Source of the DNA: Kineococcus aurantiacus
GTDB taxonomy: Bacteria > Actinomycetota > Actinomycetes > Actinomycetales > Kineococcaceae
Direction of reading: 5' to 3'
Assembly: GCF_013409345.1 (NCBI RefSeq)
Contig: NZ_JACCBB010000001.1
Coordinates: forward strand, 124,001 to 188,000
DNA length: 64,000 bases
Part shown: positions 7,239-15,411 of the stretch, one piece after another
Numbering within the stretch: the stretch's first letter is position 1
Layout: each line of letters begins with the position of its first letter
Program-made: the position numbers and the translations under genes
The notes under the pieces: model-generated
Database searches by the model: none
The model's input: only the letters and a program-made list of their open reading frames with translations
What the model was told of the DNA's origin: nothing

Positions 7239-8291
7239 GTGTCCCACCACCTCGACTCCCCGCAGGCCCGCCAGGACGTGCGCCTGGACACCACCGACCT
7301 CTACCTCTTCCGCGGCCGGCACGGCAGCGCGTTCGTCCTGAACACCTGCCACTCCCTCGGTCAGGCCCCCACCCCCGGGTGGCACCCCGAGGGCCGCTAC
7401 GAGCTCAAGGTCGACCTCGACGGCGACGCCGTGGAGGACCTCACGTACCGCTTCACCTTCGACGAGCGCGACGAGGACGGCACCCAGCGCTTCGACCTGA
7501 GGGTCCTCACCGGCCCGGACGCGGCGGACCCGCACGCCGAGGGGGAGGTGCTGCTGCGCGCGCGCACCGGCGCCGACCCGGGAACCGGCACGAACACCGG
7601 GACGAGCACCGACAGCGGGATCCGGGTCTGGGCGGGCCGGGCCGCCGACCCGTTCTCGATCGAACCCACCGTGCTGCACGCCGTGGGGCACGCCGTCCAC
7701 GAGGGCACGGTGCCCGACCTGGGCGACTGGACCCCCGCGCGGGCCCGCAACCTCTTCGCCGACCAGGACGTGCACTCCCTGGTGCTCGAGGTCCCCGACG
7801 AGCACCTGCCCTCGACCGCCGCGGACGGGAGGATCCGGGTGTGGGCCGTGGCGTGGCTGGCCACCGACGCCGGTGGCTGGCGGCCGGTCAACCGCATCGG
7901 CCTGCCGATGATCCACCCCTTGTTCGCCCAGCTCGACGACGACCTCGCCGAACGCCTCAACGAGGGGACCCCCGCCACCGACCGCGCCACCCACGCCGCC
8001 CTGCTCACGCAGCGGATCGCCGGGTTCGTCGCCGCCCACGGGACCGCCGCCGACCCCACCGCCTACGCCGAGCGGCTGGTCGACCGCCTGCTGCCCAACG
8101 TGCTGCCCTACACCGTCGGCACACCCGCCTCGTTCGACCTGCTGGGCTGGAACGGGCGGAACCTCACCGACGACGCGCCCGACGTCGTGTTCACCCTGGC
8201 CGCCGACAGCCCGATCAGCCTGGGCCTGGGCCGGGGTTCGGTGCCACGCAGCCCGTCGGAGAACTTCCCCTACGTCTCGCCGATCTCCTAG
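7239..8291 (+). CDS. DUF4331 family protein
   Basis: A 350-residue protein opening with the DUF4331 signature SHHLDSPQARQDVRLDTTDLYLF, given here in two parts (SHHLDSP; DTTDLYLF). The predicted beta-rich body includes YELKVDLDGDAVEDLTYRF and LVLEVPDEHL. No signal peptide is seen although many DUF4331 proteins are exported. A short Gly/Thr-rich insert (GTGTNTGTSTDSG) lies near residue 115. The family has no settled biochemical function. It follows the redoxin gene by 59 nt on the same strand, so it is presumably co-expressed with the AhpD-like and redoxin genes. Confidence 0.85.
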   Translation: MSHHLDSPQARQDVRLDTTDLYLFRGRHGSAFVLNTCHSLGQAPTPGWHPEGRYELKVDLDGDAVEDLTYRFTFDERDEDGTQRFDLRVLTGPDAADPHAEGEVLLRARTGADPGTGTNTGTSTDSGIRVWAGRAADPFSIEPTVLHAVGHAVHEGTVPDLGDWTPARARNLFADQDVHSLVLEVPDEHLPSTAADGRIRVWAVAWLATDAGGWRPVNRIGLPMIHPLFAQLDDDLAERLNEGTPATDRATHAALLTQRIAGFVAAHGTAADPTAYAERLVDRLLPNVLPYTVGTPASFDLLGWNGRNLTDDAPDVVFTLAADSPISLGLGRGSVPRSPSENFPYVSPIS

Positions 8292-8315
8292 GACCCGACC
8301 ACCCCGGCACCCGGG

Positions 8316-8333
8316 CCGGCCGGTCCTGGCCGG
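8316..8333. terminator. Short GC hairpin between convergent genes
   Basis: CCGGCC at 8316-8321 pairs with GGCCGG at 8328-8333 around a 6-nt loop. It lies between the stop of the DUF4331 gene and the stop of the minus-strand regulator. No T tract follows, so termination is only suggested. Confidence 0.35.
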
Positions 8334-9221
8334 TCAGGGCGCAGGCGGCCGGGACCGGCCCGCCGGGGGAACCCGCTCCGCCCCCCGCTGCTCCAGCGCC
8401 CAGCTCGCCAGCAGCGGCAGCACGCGCGCCGTCGGGGAGTCGGCCTCGACCGTGTACACGACCAGGCGCTGGTCGGGGTCGTGCGGACCGACGACCGACT
8501 CGATCCCGAACTCGAGCCGGCCCGCGGCCGGGTGGTCGACCCGCTTGGTCAGCGAGGTGCGGAAGGTGACTCGCTGGTCGTCCCACCACCGGGCGACGTC
8601 GGCGTCGGCGGCCCGCAGCTCCGCGACGAGCCCGGTCAGCTGCCGGTCCTGGGGACGGCGCCCCACCTCGAAGCGCAGCGCCCCGACCGCCGCCGCGGCG
8701 AAGTCGGCCCAGTTCACGATCCGCCGGCGCGCCTGCGGGTCCAGGAACAACCAACGGGCGAACGACGACCCCGGTTCCACCGGCGCCCCCAGCACCTCGC
8801 TCAGCAAGGCGTTGCGCGCCAGCACCTCCGAGCGCCGCCCCAGCAGCAGCACCGGGACGTGGTCCAGCGCGCCGGCCAAGCGCAGCATCCCCGGGTCCGG
8901 TCGTTGCGCCGCCTCCGGCCCGGCCCAGCGCCGACGCGCCGACGGCGCGGCCAGGTCCCGCAGGTGCGCGCGTTCGACGTCGTCCAGCTGCAGGGCCCGG
9001 GACAGCGCGTCCACGACGTCCTCGCTGACGGTGGGCTGGCGCCCCTGCTCCAGGCGGCTGTAGTGGTCCGGGCTCAACCCGGCCAGGACGGCGAGCTCCT
9101 CCTTGCGCAGCCCGGGGACGCGGCGCGGCCCGGGGAAGGCGGTGATGCCGGCCTGCGCGGGGGTCAGCCGGTCGCGACGGGACCGCAGGAAGGCGCCCAG
9201 GGCGGCACGGTCGGCAGGCAC
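8334..9221 (-). CDS. XRE-family regulator with MmyB-like ligand-binding domain
   Basis: A 295-residue protein. The N-terminal helix-turn-helix (FLRSRRDRLTPAQAG, PGLRKEELAVLAGLSPDHYS, RLEQGRQPTVSEDVVDAL) is the HTH_31 type. From about residue 105 it continues as the MmyB-like ligand-binding domain, a PAS-like fold that in family members can bind fatty acid-like ligands (PVLLLGRRSEVLARNALL, FARWLFLDP, FEVGRRPQD). Such regulators are very often divergent from short-chain dehydrogenases, exactly as here (gene at 9323). The gap contains a perfect palindrome. The start is GTG 9219-9221. Confidence 0.88.
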   Translation of the reverse strand: MPADRAALGAFLRSRRDRLTPAQAGITAFPGPRRVPGLRKEELAVLAGLSPDHYSRLEQGRQPTVSEDVVDALSRALQLDDVERAHLRDLAAPSARRRWAGPEAAQRPDPGMLRLAGALDHVPVLLLGRRSEVLARNALLSEVLGAPVEPGSSFARWLFLDPQARRRIVNWADFAAAAVGALRFEVGRRPQDRQLTGLVAELRAADADVARWWDDQRVTFRTSLTKRVDHPAAGRLEFGIESVVGPHDPDQRLVVYTVEADSPTARVLPLLASWALEQRGAERVPPAGRSRPPAP

Positions 9222-9253
9222 GGACCCACCCTAGGGCGGGGCCTCGCGGCGGA

Positions 9254-9274
9254 CCTGGTCACGCCGTGACCAGG
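9254..9274. promoter_or_regulatory. Perfect 21-bp palindromic operator
   Basis: CCTGGTCACG, one central C, then CGTGACCAGG: a perfect 10+1+10 inverted repeat in the 101-bp gap between the MmyB-type regulator and the divergent SDR gene. It is the most likely binding site of that regulator. Confidence 0.65.
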
Positions 9275-9322
9275 CAGCGCGCGCCCTGGTGCGCCGCGGC
9301 GCGAACCGGTGCAGTGGTCGCC

Positions 9323-10102
9323 ATGACCACCGCACCGCAGTCCACCGGGAACTCCCGCACCGTCCTCGTCACCGGTTCCACCAGCGGCATCGGCGCCGCC
9401 ACCGCCCGGGCCCTGGCCGCCGACGGCTGGACCGTCGTCGTCACCGGCCGCGACCGGGCCCGGGGGGCGTCGGTCGTCGCGGACGTCGAGGCCGCGGGGG
9501 GACGCGCCGTGTTCGTGCCCTCCGACCTCGCCGCCGCGCCCGACGTGCTGCGCGACCTCGCCCGCACCGCGACGGCCGCCGCCGGCGGACGGCTCGACGC
9601 CGTCGTGCACAACGCCGCCCTGTGCCCGGCCGTCGACACCGTCACCCTCACCGACGCCGACCTGGAGGCCACGCTGGCGGTCAACGTCCGCGCCCCGCAC
9701 GTCCTCACCGCGGAACTGGCCCCGGCGATGGCCGAGCGCGGCTCCGGTGCCGTCGTCGTCATCGGCTCCTGGATGGCCCACGTCGGGCACCCGTTCGTCG
9801 GGTTGTACTCGGCCACCAAGGCCGCCGAGATCCAGCTGGCCCGCAGCTGGGCCGCGGAGTTCGGTCCCCGCGGTGTGCGGGTCAACACCGTCTCCCCCGG
9901 AGCCACCCGCACCCCCGTCAACGCCGACGCCGCCGACCGCGACGTCATCGCGCGCATGACCGCCGGCACCCCCGCCGGCCGCCCCGGTGCCCCCGAGGAG
10001 GTCGCCGACGCCGTGGCCTGGCTGCTGTCCGAGCGGGCCGGGTACGTGCACGGCGCCGAGATCGCCGTCGACGGCGGCATCACCGCGACCCGCACCCCCT
10101 GA
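9323..10102 (+). CDS. Classical SDR family oxidoreductase
   Basis: A 259-residue classical short-chain dehydrogenase. The cofactor motif is TGSTSGIG, followed by VVTGRDRARG, the NAA motif VVHNAAL, the catalytic Ser in VVIGSW, and YSATK with the Tyr and Lys. The C-terminus GAEIAVDGGITATRTP is typical of 3-oxoacyl-reductase-like members. The ATG at 9323 places the glycine motif at residue 17; longer in-frame extensions overlap the palindromic operator. It is divergent from and probably regulated by the MmyB-type protein. The substrate is unknown. Confidence 0.9.
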   Translation: MTTAPQSTGNSRTVLVTGSTSGIGAATARALAADGWTVVVTGRDRARGASVVADVEAAGGRAVFVPSDLAAAPDVLRDLARTATAAAGGRLDAVVHNAALCPAVDTVTLTDADLEATLAVNVRAPHVLTAELAPAMAERGSGAVVVIGSWMAHVGHPFVGLYSATKAAEIQLARSWAAEFGPRGVRVNTVSPGATRTPVNADAADRDVIARMTAGTPAGRPGAPEEVADAVAWLLSERAGYVHGAEIAVDGGITATRTP

Positions 10103-10180
10103 GGCGGGGCGGTGCGTGGAGGGTCGAACCGGCGCGGGCGGCGGGCGCCCCACGGGTCGCAGGTCACGGCGTCCTAGACC

Positions 10181-11989
10181 GTGCGGGTTCACTCCCGCCC
10201 CGAGACGTACAGGCGGCGCCGGTCCCGACCGACGTCGGAGAACGTGCCTGCGCCCACCTCCACCCGCTCCTCCGGTCGTGGCCCGGCCGGACTGCGCGCC
10301 CGGGTGGTCGCGGAGGCCGTGCTGGTCGTCGTGGTCAGCGCCGCCCTGACCGCGGTGGTGCAGCTGGCCGGTGGCCTGCAGCGGCTGAACCGCCTGGACG
10401 CCGCCCACCCGCACCTCCACCTGGGCACGCTGGTGCTCTTCCTGGCCGTCTCGCACCTGCTGATGCTCTGCTTCGGCGCCCGGCGGGGCCGGCAGCTGCG
10501 CGAGGAGCACCGGCAGCGCCGGCGCGCCGAGGACGCCGCCGCCCACCTCGCCCGCACCGACCACGTCACCGGCCTGCCCAACCGGGCCGCCTTCGCCGAC
10601 GCCGTGCACACCGCCTGCGCCACCGCCGGGCGCACCACCGTCGTGCTGTTCGACCTGCGCGGCTTCGCCCAGGTCAACGAAGCCTTCGGCCACGGGGTCG
10701 GGGACGCGGTGCTGACCAGCATCGGGCAGCAGCTGCACCGGGCCTGCCGACGGGACCCCTGGCACCGGCCGGGCCACGGTTCCCCGGACACCCCGGCCAG
10801 CCCGGCCACCCCGGACACCGGTTCCCCGGCCCGCAGCGCCGTGGCGCGGGTGGGCGACGACCGCTTCGGGGTGCTGTGGGTCCACCCCGCACCGGGGACC
10901 GCCCTCGCCGCCGGGCTCGTCGACGGCGAGGGGACGGTGAGCACGTCCCCGGTCGTGGCGCGCTGGGTCGAGGACGTCCTGCAGGACCTGCAGCAGCCGC
11001 GGGAGGTGGCCGGCGTGCAGCTGGAGGTCGTCGCCCAGGCCGGGCTGGCCGGCCACGCGGGGCGCGACGGTCAGGACGGCGGCGACAGCGGCGCGGTCGA
11101 CCTGCTGCGGCGCGCCGACGCGGCCCTGACCGCCGGCCGGCGCGAGGGCGTGCCGGTCCGCTGCTTCGACGCGGCCCTGGCGCAGCGCTCGGCCCGGCAG
11201 CTGCTCCTGCACGGCCAGCTGCGCCACGCCCTGCAGCGGGGGGAGGTGACCGTGCACTACCAGCCGCAGGTCGACTGCAGCTCCGGGCGCGTCGTCGCCC
11301 TGGAAGCGCTGGTGCGCTGGCAGCACCCGCACCTGGGGCTGCTCCTCCCGGGGGCCTTCCTCGACGTCGCCGAACGGTCCAGCCTCATCACCCCCCTGAC
11401 CGAGACCGTCATCGGTCTGGTCGCCGCCGACGTCGCGGGCTGGTGCGCCGCCGGGCGCGACCTCGTCGTCGCGGTGAACCTCTCCGCCCGCGTCCTGGAC
11501 GCGCACCTGCTGGACGTCCTGGAGGGGCACCTGGCCCGGCACGGGGTGCCGGCCCGGGCGCTGGAGCTGGAGGTCACCGAGACCGCCGCCCTGGCCGACG
11601 AGCGGACGTCGAGCGCCCTGCTGCGCGAACTGCGCCGGCGCGGGCACCCGGTGGCCATCGACGACTTCGGCACCGGGCACGCGGGGCTGACCTACCTGCG
11701 CACCGTGCCGGCCAGCACCCTGAAGATCGACCGCGCCTTCATCACCGGCCTGGACGCCGACCCCCGCAAGCAGGCCGTGGCCCACCAGGTCAGCGCCCTG
11801 GCCCACCGCCTCGGGATGGACGTGGTGGCCGAAGGCGTCGAGACGGCGCGGGACTGGGCGGCGGTGCGCGCCGCCGGGTGCGACCGCGCTCAGGGGTACT
11901 GGCTGGGCCGGCCCGTCCCCGCCGCCGACCTGCCCACCGTCCTCGCCGCCGCCGAGGCCCGCACCCGCACGCACACCCCGGCCGGCTGA
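10181..11989 (+). CDS. Membrane-anchored GGDEF/EAL protein, likely c-di-GMP phosphodiesterase with inactive cyclase domain
   Basis: A 602-residue protein. Two membrane segments lie near residues 43-65 and 83-100. The GGDEF domain starts at ARTDHVTGLPNRAAF but its signature is GDDRF instead of GGDEF, so cyclase activity is unlikely. A Pro/Thr/Ser-rich insert (DTPASPATPDTGSP) sits inside this domain. The EAL domain (about 340-590) keeps its catalytic set: ALEALVRW, the Asn in VAVNLSAR, LEVTETA, IDDFGTG, LKIDRAF, VVAEGVET and QGYWLGRP. It should hydrolyse c-di-GMP at the inner membrane face. The GTG at 10181 lacks a strong ribosome site; a GTG at 10244 is an alternative. Confidence 0.9.
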   Translation: MRVHSRPETYRRRRSRPTSENVPAPTSTRSSGRGPAGLRARVVAEAVLVVVVSAALTAVVQLAGGLQRLNRLDAAHPHLHLGTLVLFLAVSHLLMLCFGARRGRQLREEHRQRRRAEDAAAHLARTDHVTGLPNRAAFADAVHTACATAGRTTVVLFDLRGFAQVNEAFGHGVGDAVLTSIGQQLHRACRRDPWHRPGHGSPDTPASPATPDTGSPARSAVARVGDDRFGVLWVHPAPGTALAAGLVDGEGTVSTSPVVARWVEDVLQDLQQPREVAGVQLEVVAQAGLAGHAGRDGQDGGDSGAVDLLRRADAALTAGRREGVPVRCFDAALAQRSARQLLLHGQLRHALQRGEVTVHYQPQVDCSSGRVVALEALVRWQHPHLGLLLPGAFLDVAERSSLITPLTETVIGLVAADVAGWCAAGRDLVVAVNLSARVLDAHLLDVLEGHLARHGVPARALELEVTETAALADERTSSALLRELRRRGHPVAIDDFGTGHAGLTYLRTVPASTLKIDRAFITGLDADPRKQAVAHQVSALAHRLGMDVVAEGVETARDWAAVRAAGCDRAQGYWLGRPVPAADLPTVLAAAEARTRTHTPAG

Positions 11990-12134
11990 CCGTCCTCCGG
12001 GACGCCCGCCCGGGGCCGTCGGGTGACGGGTGACCGGCACCGCCCTCTGGGGGAGACTGGGGGCACGCCGGCCACCCGCCCCGCGGGCACCGCCCGCTCA
12101 CCGGCACCGGCACCACCGACGTGAGGGAGGACGC

Positions 12135-12569
12135 GTGAACGACCGGTCCGCGCAGGCCGCACCGCGGGAGACGACCGCACCGGGTCCCACGTCGGCGCAG
12201 GAGCCCTTCCGCCTGCGCGACGCGCCGGGACACGGCCGGTTCGAGGCCCTCGACGGCGAGGAGCTCGCCGCTGCCGCGTACTACCTCGACGTCGACGAGG
12301 TCCGGCGGGACACCGCTGCCGCGGACCCCGACGGGGGTGGCCCGGGCCGGGAGCGGATCTTCTACCACACGGTCGTCGAGGACGCCTGGAGCGGGAAGGG
12401 GCTGGCGTCCCGGCTGGTGCGCTTCGCGCTGGAGGAGACCGTGCGGGCCGGTCTGGGCATCGTCCCGGTGTGCCCGTTCGTCAAGGCCTGGACCGGCCGC
12501 CACCCCGAGTACCGCGCCCACACCCACGCCGTCCGGCGCGAGCACCTGGACGCCCTGTCCCAGCGCTGA
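12135..12569 (+). CDS. GNAT family N-acetyltransferase (YjdJ-like, PF14542 type)
   Basis: A 144-residue protein. After an N-terminal low-complexity stretch it shows the short GNAT fold: FEALDGEELAAAAYYL, FYHTVVEDAWSGKGLASRL with the acetyl-CoA pyrophosphate-binding loop, and the C-terminal IVPVCPFVKAWTGRHPEY, which is diagnostic for this small family. The start is GTG 12135, 5 nt after GGGAGG. The acceptor is unknown. It stands alone, ending in a strong shared hairpin at 12661. Confidence 0.85.
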   Translation: MNDRSAQAAPRETTAPGPTSAQEPFRLRDAPGHGRFEALDGEELAAAAYYLDVDEVRRDTAAADPDGGGPGRERIFYHTVVEDAWSGKGLASRLVRFALEETVRAGLGIVPVCPFVKAWTGRHPEYRAHTHAVRREHLDALSQR

Positions 12570-12660
12570 GCCGGCGACGCGGGGCCGCCCCCGGCGCGAC
12601 ACCCGTCGGGGGCGGACGGTTCACCCGCGGGTGCGCGGTGCTCAGGACGTCCCACGACGT

Positions 12661-12692
12661 GTCCACCGGCGCCCCGCGGGGCGCCGGTGGAC
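12661..12692. terminator. Strong bidirectional terminator hairpin
   Basis: GTCCACCGGCGCCCC at 12661-12675 is the exact reverse complement of 12678-12692. This 32-bp palindrome sits just after the stop of the minus-strand aldose epimerase and after the acetyltransferase, between convergent genes. Confidence 0.7.
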
Positions 12693-12702
12693 GGCGGCGG
12701 GT

Positions 12703-13875
12703 TCAGCGCGAGAACGCGAACACCGTCGTCGTGCGGTACTCCTCCCCCGGCCGCAGGACGGTGGAGGGGAAGTCCGGCTGGTTCGGGGAGTCGGGGAAGT
12801 GCTGGGTCTCCAGCGCCACGCCGTCGCCCTGGCGGTAGGTGCCGCCGCCGGTGCCCACGAGCGTGGCGTCGAGGAAGTTGCCGGAGTAGAACTGCAGCCC
12901 CGGTTCCGTCGTGGAGATCCGCAGGGTGCGCCCGCTGCGGGTGTCCTCCAGGACGGCCGCCTCCTCCAGCCCGTCGCCGACCCGGTTCAGGACCCAGTTG
13001 TGGTCGTAGCCCTGGCCGAAGAGGATCTGCTGGTAGGGCTGGCGGACCCGGGCCTCGATCCGCGTCGGGGTGCGGAAGTCCAGCGGGGTCCCGGCCACCG
13101 GCGCGATCTCCCCGGTGGGGATGAGCGTCTCGTCCACGGGGGTGAAACCGTCGGCGTGGATGGTCAGCAGCTGGTCGAGGGCGTTGCCGGAACCCTCCCC
13201 CGCGAGGTTCCAGTAGCTGTGGTTGGTGAGGTTCACGACCGTCGCGGCGTCGGTGGTGGCGAAGTAGTCCAGGCTCAGCTGCGCGAACCGGTCCAGGGAG
13301 TAGGTGACCTCCACGTGCAGGTTCCCCGGGTACCCCTGGTCGCCGTCGGGGCTGTCGAGGGACAGCCGCAGGCCGACGGTGTGGTCGCCGAAGACCGGCG
13401 TCGCCGACCACACGCGCTTGTCGAAGGAGTCGGTGCCGCCGTGCAGGCTGTTCGGCCCGTTGTTCAGGGGCAGCTGGTGCTCGACCCCGTCGAGGGTGAA
13501 CTTCCCGCCCGCGATCCGGTTGCCGTAGCGGCCGATGAGCGCCCCGAAGTAGGGCCCGGGGTTGTTGCCGGCGAGGTACCCCTCGAGGTCGGCGAAACCG
13601 AGGACCACGTTGCGGACCCGGCCCTGGTGGTCGGGGAACTCCAGGCTCTGCAGGATGCCGCCGTAGGTCAGGACGCGGGCGGTGACCTCGCCGTTGGCGA
13701 GGGTCCAGCGCTCGACGGGGGTTCCGTCCGGCAGGGCGCCCCAGGGTTCGGCGGACAACGACGGCTCGTGCTGGGCCACGGGGGCGGCGGCCGCGGGGGC
13801 GGTGGCCGCGCCGACGAGGGCGGTGGCCGCCGCGCCGGCGAGCACGATGCTGCGCCGGGAGGGTGTGAAGGACAT
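12703..13875 (-). CDS. Exported aldose 1-epimerase (galactose mutarotase family), Tat signal
   Basis: A 390-residue protein. It opens with a twin-arginine signal (TPSRRSIVLAGAAATALVG, cleavage near AAAAP). The mutarotase domain follows: GGILQSLEFPD, FGALIGRYGNRIAGGKF, NNGPNSLHGG with the first active-site His, LTNHSYWNLAG with the second, and ALETQHFPDSPN with the catalytic Glu. It interconverts alpha and beta anomers of aldoses, here outside the membrane. The ATG at 13875 has AAGGAG 8 nt upstream and places the RR motif at residues 7-8. No sugar pathway genes are adjacent. tatA/tatC for its export lie at 39463-40637. Confidence 0.9.
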   Translation of the reverse strand: MSFTPSRRSIVLAGAAATALVGAATAPAAAAPVAQHEPSLSAEPWGALPDGTPVERWTLANGEVTARVLTYGGILQSLEFPDHQGRVRNVVLGFADLEGYLAGNNPGPYFGALIGRYGNRIAGGKFTLDGVEHQLPLNNGPNSLHGGTDSFDKRVWSATPVFGDHTVGLRLSLDSPDGDQGYPGNLHVEVTYSLDRFAQLSLDYFATTDAATVVNLTNHSYWNLAGEGSGNALDQLLTIHADGFTPVDETLIPTGEIAPVAGTPLDFRTPTRIEARVRQPYQQILFGQGYDHNWVLNRVGDGLEEAAVLEDTRSGRTLRISTTEPGLQFYSGNFLDATLVGTGGGTYRQGDGVALETQHFPDSPNQPDFPSTVLRPGEEYRTTTVFAFSR

Positions 13876-14027
13876 GCGGTCTTCTCCTTGGAGGAGCAAC
13901 GTCGCTCGGCTGGGGAAACGTTGAGGAAGCTAGCCCCCGCCCCGTGGCGCGTCAACGCCCCGCACCGGGGCCGGTCCCGGCCTCGCCGCCCGTGCGGGAC
14001 GGGCCGCGCCGGGGGACACTGCCAGGC

Positions 14028-14759
14028 ATGTGTGGCCGCTACGCGCGTTCCCGCCCGGACGACGAGCTCGTCGACCTCTTCGACGTCGGCGAGGTCGTGG
14101 GCGCCCCGGTGCCGGCCTCCTACAACATCGCCCCCACCCAGGACGTCCGGGTGGTCCTCGACCGCGCCCCGCGCGAGGACGCCGACGGCGCGGCGACCGC
14201 AGGACCCACCCGGCAGCTGCGCACCGTGCGCTGGGGCCTGGTGCCCGTGTGGGCCAAGGACGCCAGGATCGGCAACCGCATGGTCAACGCCCGGGTGGAG
14301 ACCGTCACCGAGAAACCCGCCTTCAAGCGGGCCGCAGCGAAGCGCCGTCTGCTGGTGCCCGCCGACGGGTACTACGAGTGGGAGAAGCGCGAAGGCCGCG
14401 CTCAGAAGGTCCCGCACTTCCTGCACGCCGCCGACGGCGGTGTCCTCGCCTTCGCCGGGCTCTACGAGCTGTGGCCCGACCCCGCCAAGGCGGAGGACGA
14501 CCCCGACCGGTGGTTGTGGACGTTCACGATCCTGACCACCCGGGCCGGCGACGCGCTCGGCCACATCCACGACCGCACGCCCGTCGTCGTCCCCGACGAG
14601 ATGCGCGACGACTGGCTGGACCCCGCGCTCACCGACCTCGACCTCGTCCGGCAGGTCCTCGACGCGCTGCCCGAACCGCGGCTGGTCAGCCACGAGGTGT
14701 CGACCGCGGTGAACTCCCCCCGCCACGACGACCCCGACCTGGTGCAGCCGGTCGGCTGA
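14028..14759 (+). CDS. SOS response-associated peptidase (SRAP/HMCES, YedK-like)
   Basis: A 243-residue SRAP protein. After Met removal the catalytic Cys2 starts the motif CGRYARS. Further signatures are YNIAPTQ, VRWGLVPVWAKD, NRMVNARVETV, VPADGYYEW with the active Glu, and HIHDRTPVVV with the active His. SRAP proteins form a thiazolidine crosslink to abasic sites in single-stranded DNA and protect them during replication. The ATG at 14028 is fixed by the need for Cys at position 2. It is divergent from the aldose epimerase. Confidence 0.95.
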   Translation: MCGRYARSRPDDELVDLFDVGEVVGAPVPASYNIAPTQDVRVVLDRAPREDADGAATAGPTRQLRTVRWGLVPVWAKDARIGNRMVNARVETVTEKPAFKRAAAKRRLLVPADGYYEWEKREGRAQKVPHFLHAADGGVLAFAGLYELWPDPAKAEDDPDRWLWTFTILTTRAGDALGHIHDRTPVVVPDEMRDDWLDPALTDLDLVRQVLDALPEPRLVSHEVSTAVNSPRHDDPDLVQPVG

Positions 14760-14800
14760 GGCGCCGCCGGGGTCCTCCCGCCGTCCGGGGTGCGCACCGG

Positions 14801-15190
14801 TCAGCGGGCGATGTCCTCCAGCACCGCCCCGCGCGTCTCGGGCAGGAACAGCACGGCGACCACGGACCCGGCGGCGAAGAGCCGGGCGCGGGTCGGGAAC
14901 AGCCCGGGGGTGGAGGCGAAGAGGCAGGAGAACGTGCCGAAGAGGCAGAACTGCAGGAAGGACCCCGGGACCAGGAGCCCGGTCAGCCCCGCGGAGTTCC
15001 CGTGGACGAACTCCGCCACCGCCGAGGCCAGGGCGAAACCCGGGACGCCCCGCAGGGCCGTGAGGACGAGGTGCGCGACGGACCTCACGACGTCGTGACC
15101 GGAGTCGGCCGGCAGTTCCCCGATCCAGGTGGTCAGCCCGTAGCAGCCGCCCAGCAGGCAGAACCACACCGTCCAGGCGGTCCGCGGTGC
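14801..15190 (-). pseudogene. MFS transporter remnant
   Basis: Membrane segments and loops of the C-terminal half of a sugar/aromatic-acid type MFS protein are readable: LLGGCYGLTTWIGELPAD, TALRGVPGFALAS, QFCLFGTFSCLFASTPGLFPTRAR, and the end VAVLFLPETRGAVLEDIAR. Between the PTRAR loop and VLFLPETRG about 60-70 residues (two helices) are missing, and the whole N-terminal half is absent. The open frame runs on upstream to 15313, but that part lies antisense to an aminotransferase remnant and has no MFS character. It is a deletion remnant. Confidence 0.7.
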
Positions 15191-15241
15191 CGGCAGGGGA
15201 CGTCCGTGGGCGGCCTCGGTGCGGCGCTCCACCTCGCGCAG

Positions 15242-15388
15242 GGTCGCGCCCGGGTCCACCTCAGCGACGGCGCGGAATTCGCGCAGCGCACCGGCCTCGA
15301 CACCAGCGCGCACGCCCGGCTCAACTCCGCCACCACCGAGGCCGACCTCGCCGAGATGCTCGCCCGGCTGGACCGCGTGGTCCCCTGA
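15242..15388 (+). pseudogene. C-terminal fragment of a MalY/PatB-like C-S lyase (aminotransferase class I/II)
   Basis: Only the last 48 residues survive: RVHLSDGAEF, a spacer, then ARLNSATTEADLAEMLARL and the stop. This matches the end of PatB/MalY cystathionine beta-lyases (ARVALSDG...FGxxG..HVRLNFATS). Nothing of the PLP-binding domain is found upstream, where the MFS remnant lies on the other strand. It is a truncated leftover. Confidence 0.55.
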
Positions 15389-15411
15389 GCCGGTCCGGGG
15401 CGACCGGCTCA
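15386..15411. terminator. Hairpin between convergent ends
   Basis: TGAGCCGGTC at 15386-15395 pairs perfectly with GACCGGCTCA at 15402-15411 around a 6-nt loop. It contains the stop codons of both the aminotransferase remnant and the GOLPH3-like gene. Confidence 0.55.

Noticed and set aside
9164-12040. A 958-codon open frame on the minus strand antisense to the SDR and GGDEF/EAL genes
   Set aside because: Its composition (Gly/His/Asp/Val rich, no domain) is that of the antisense of GC-rich coding DNA; the plus-strand genes are clear families.
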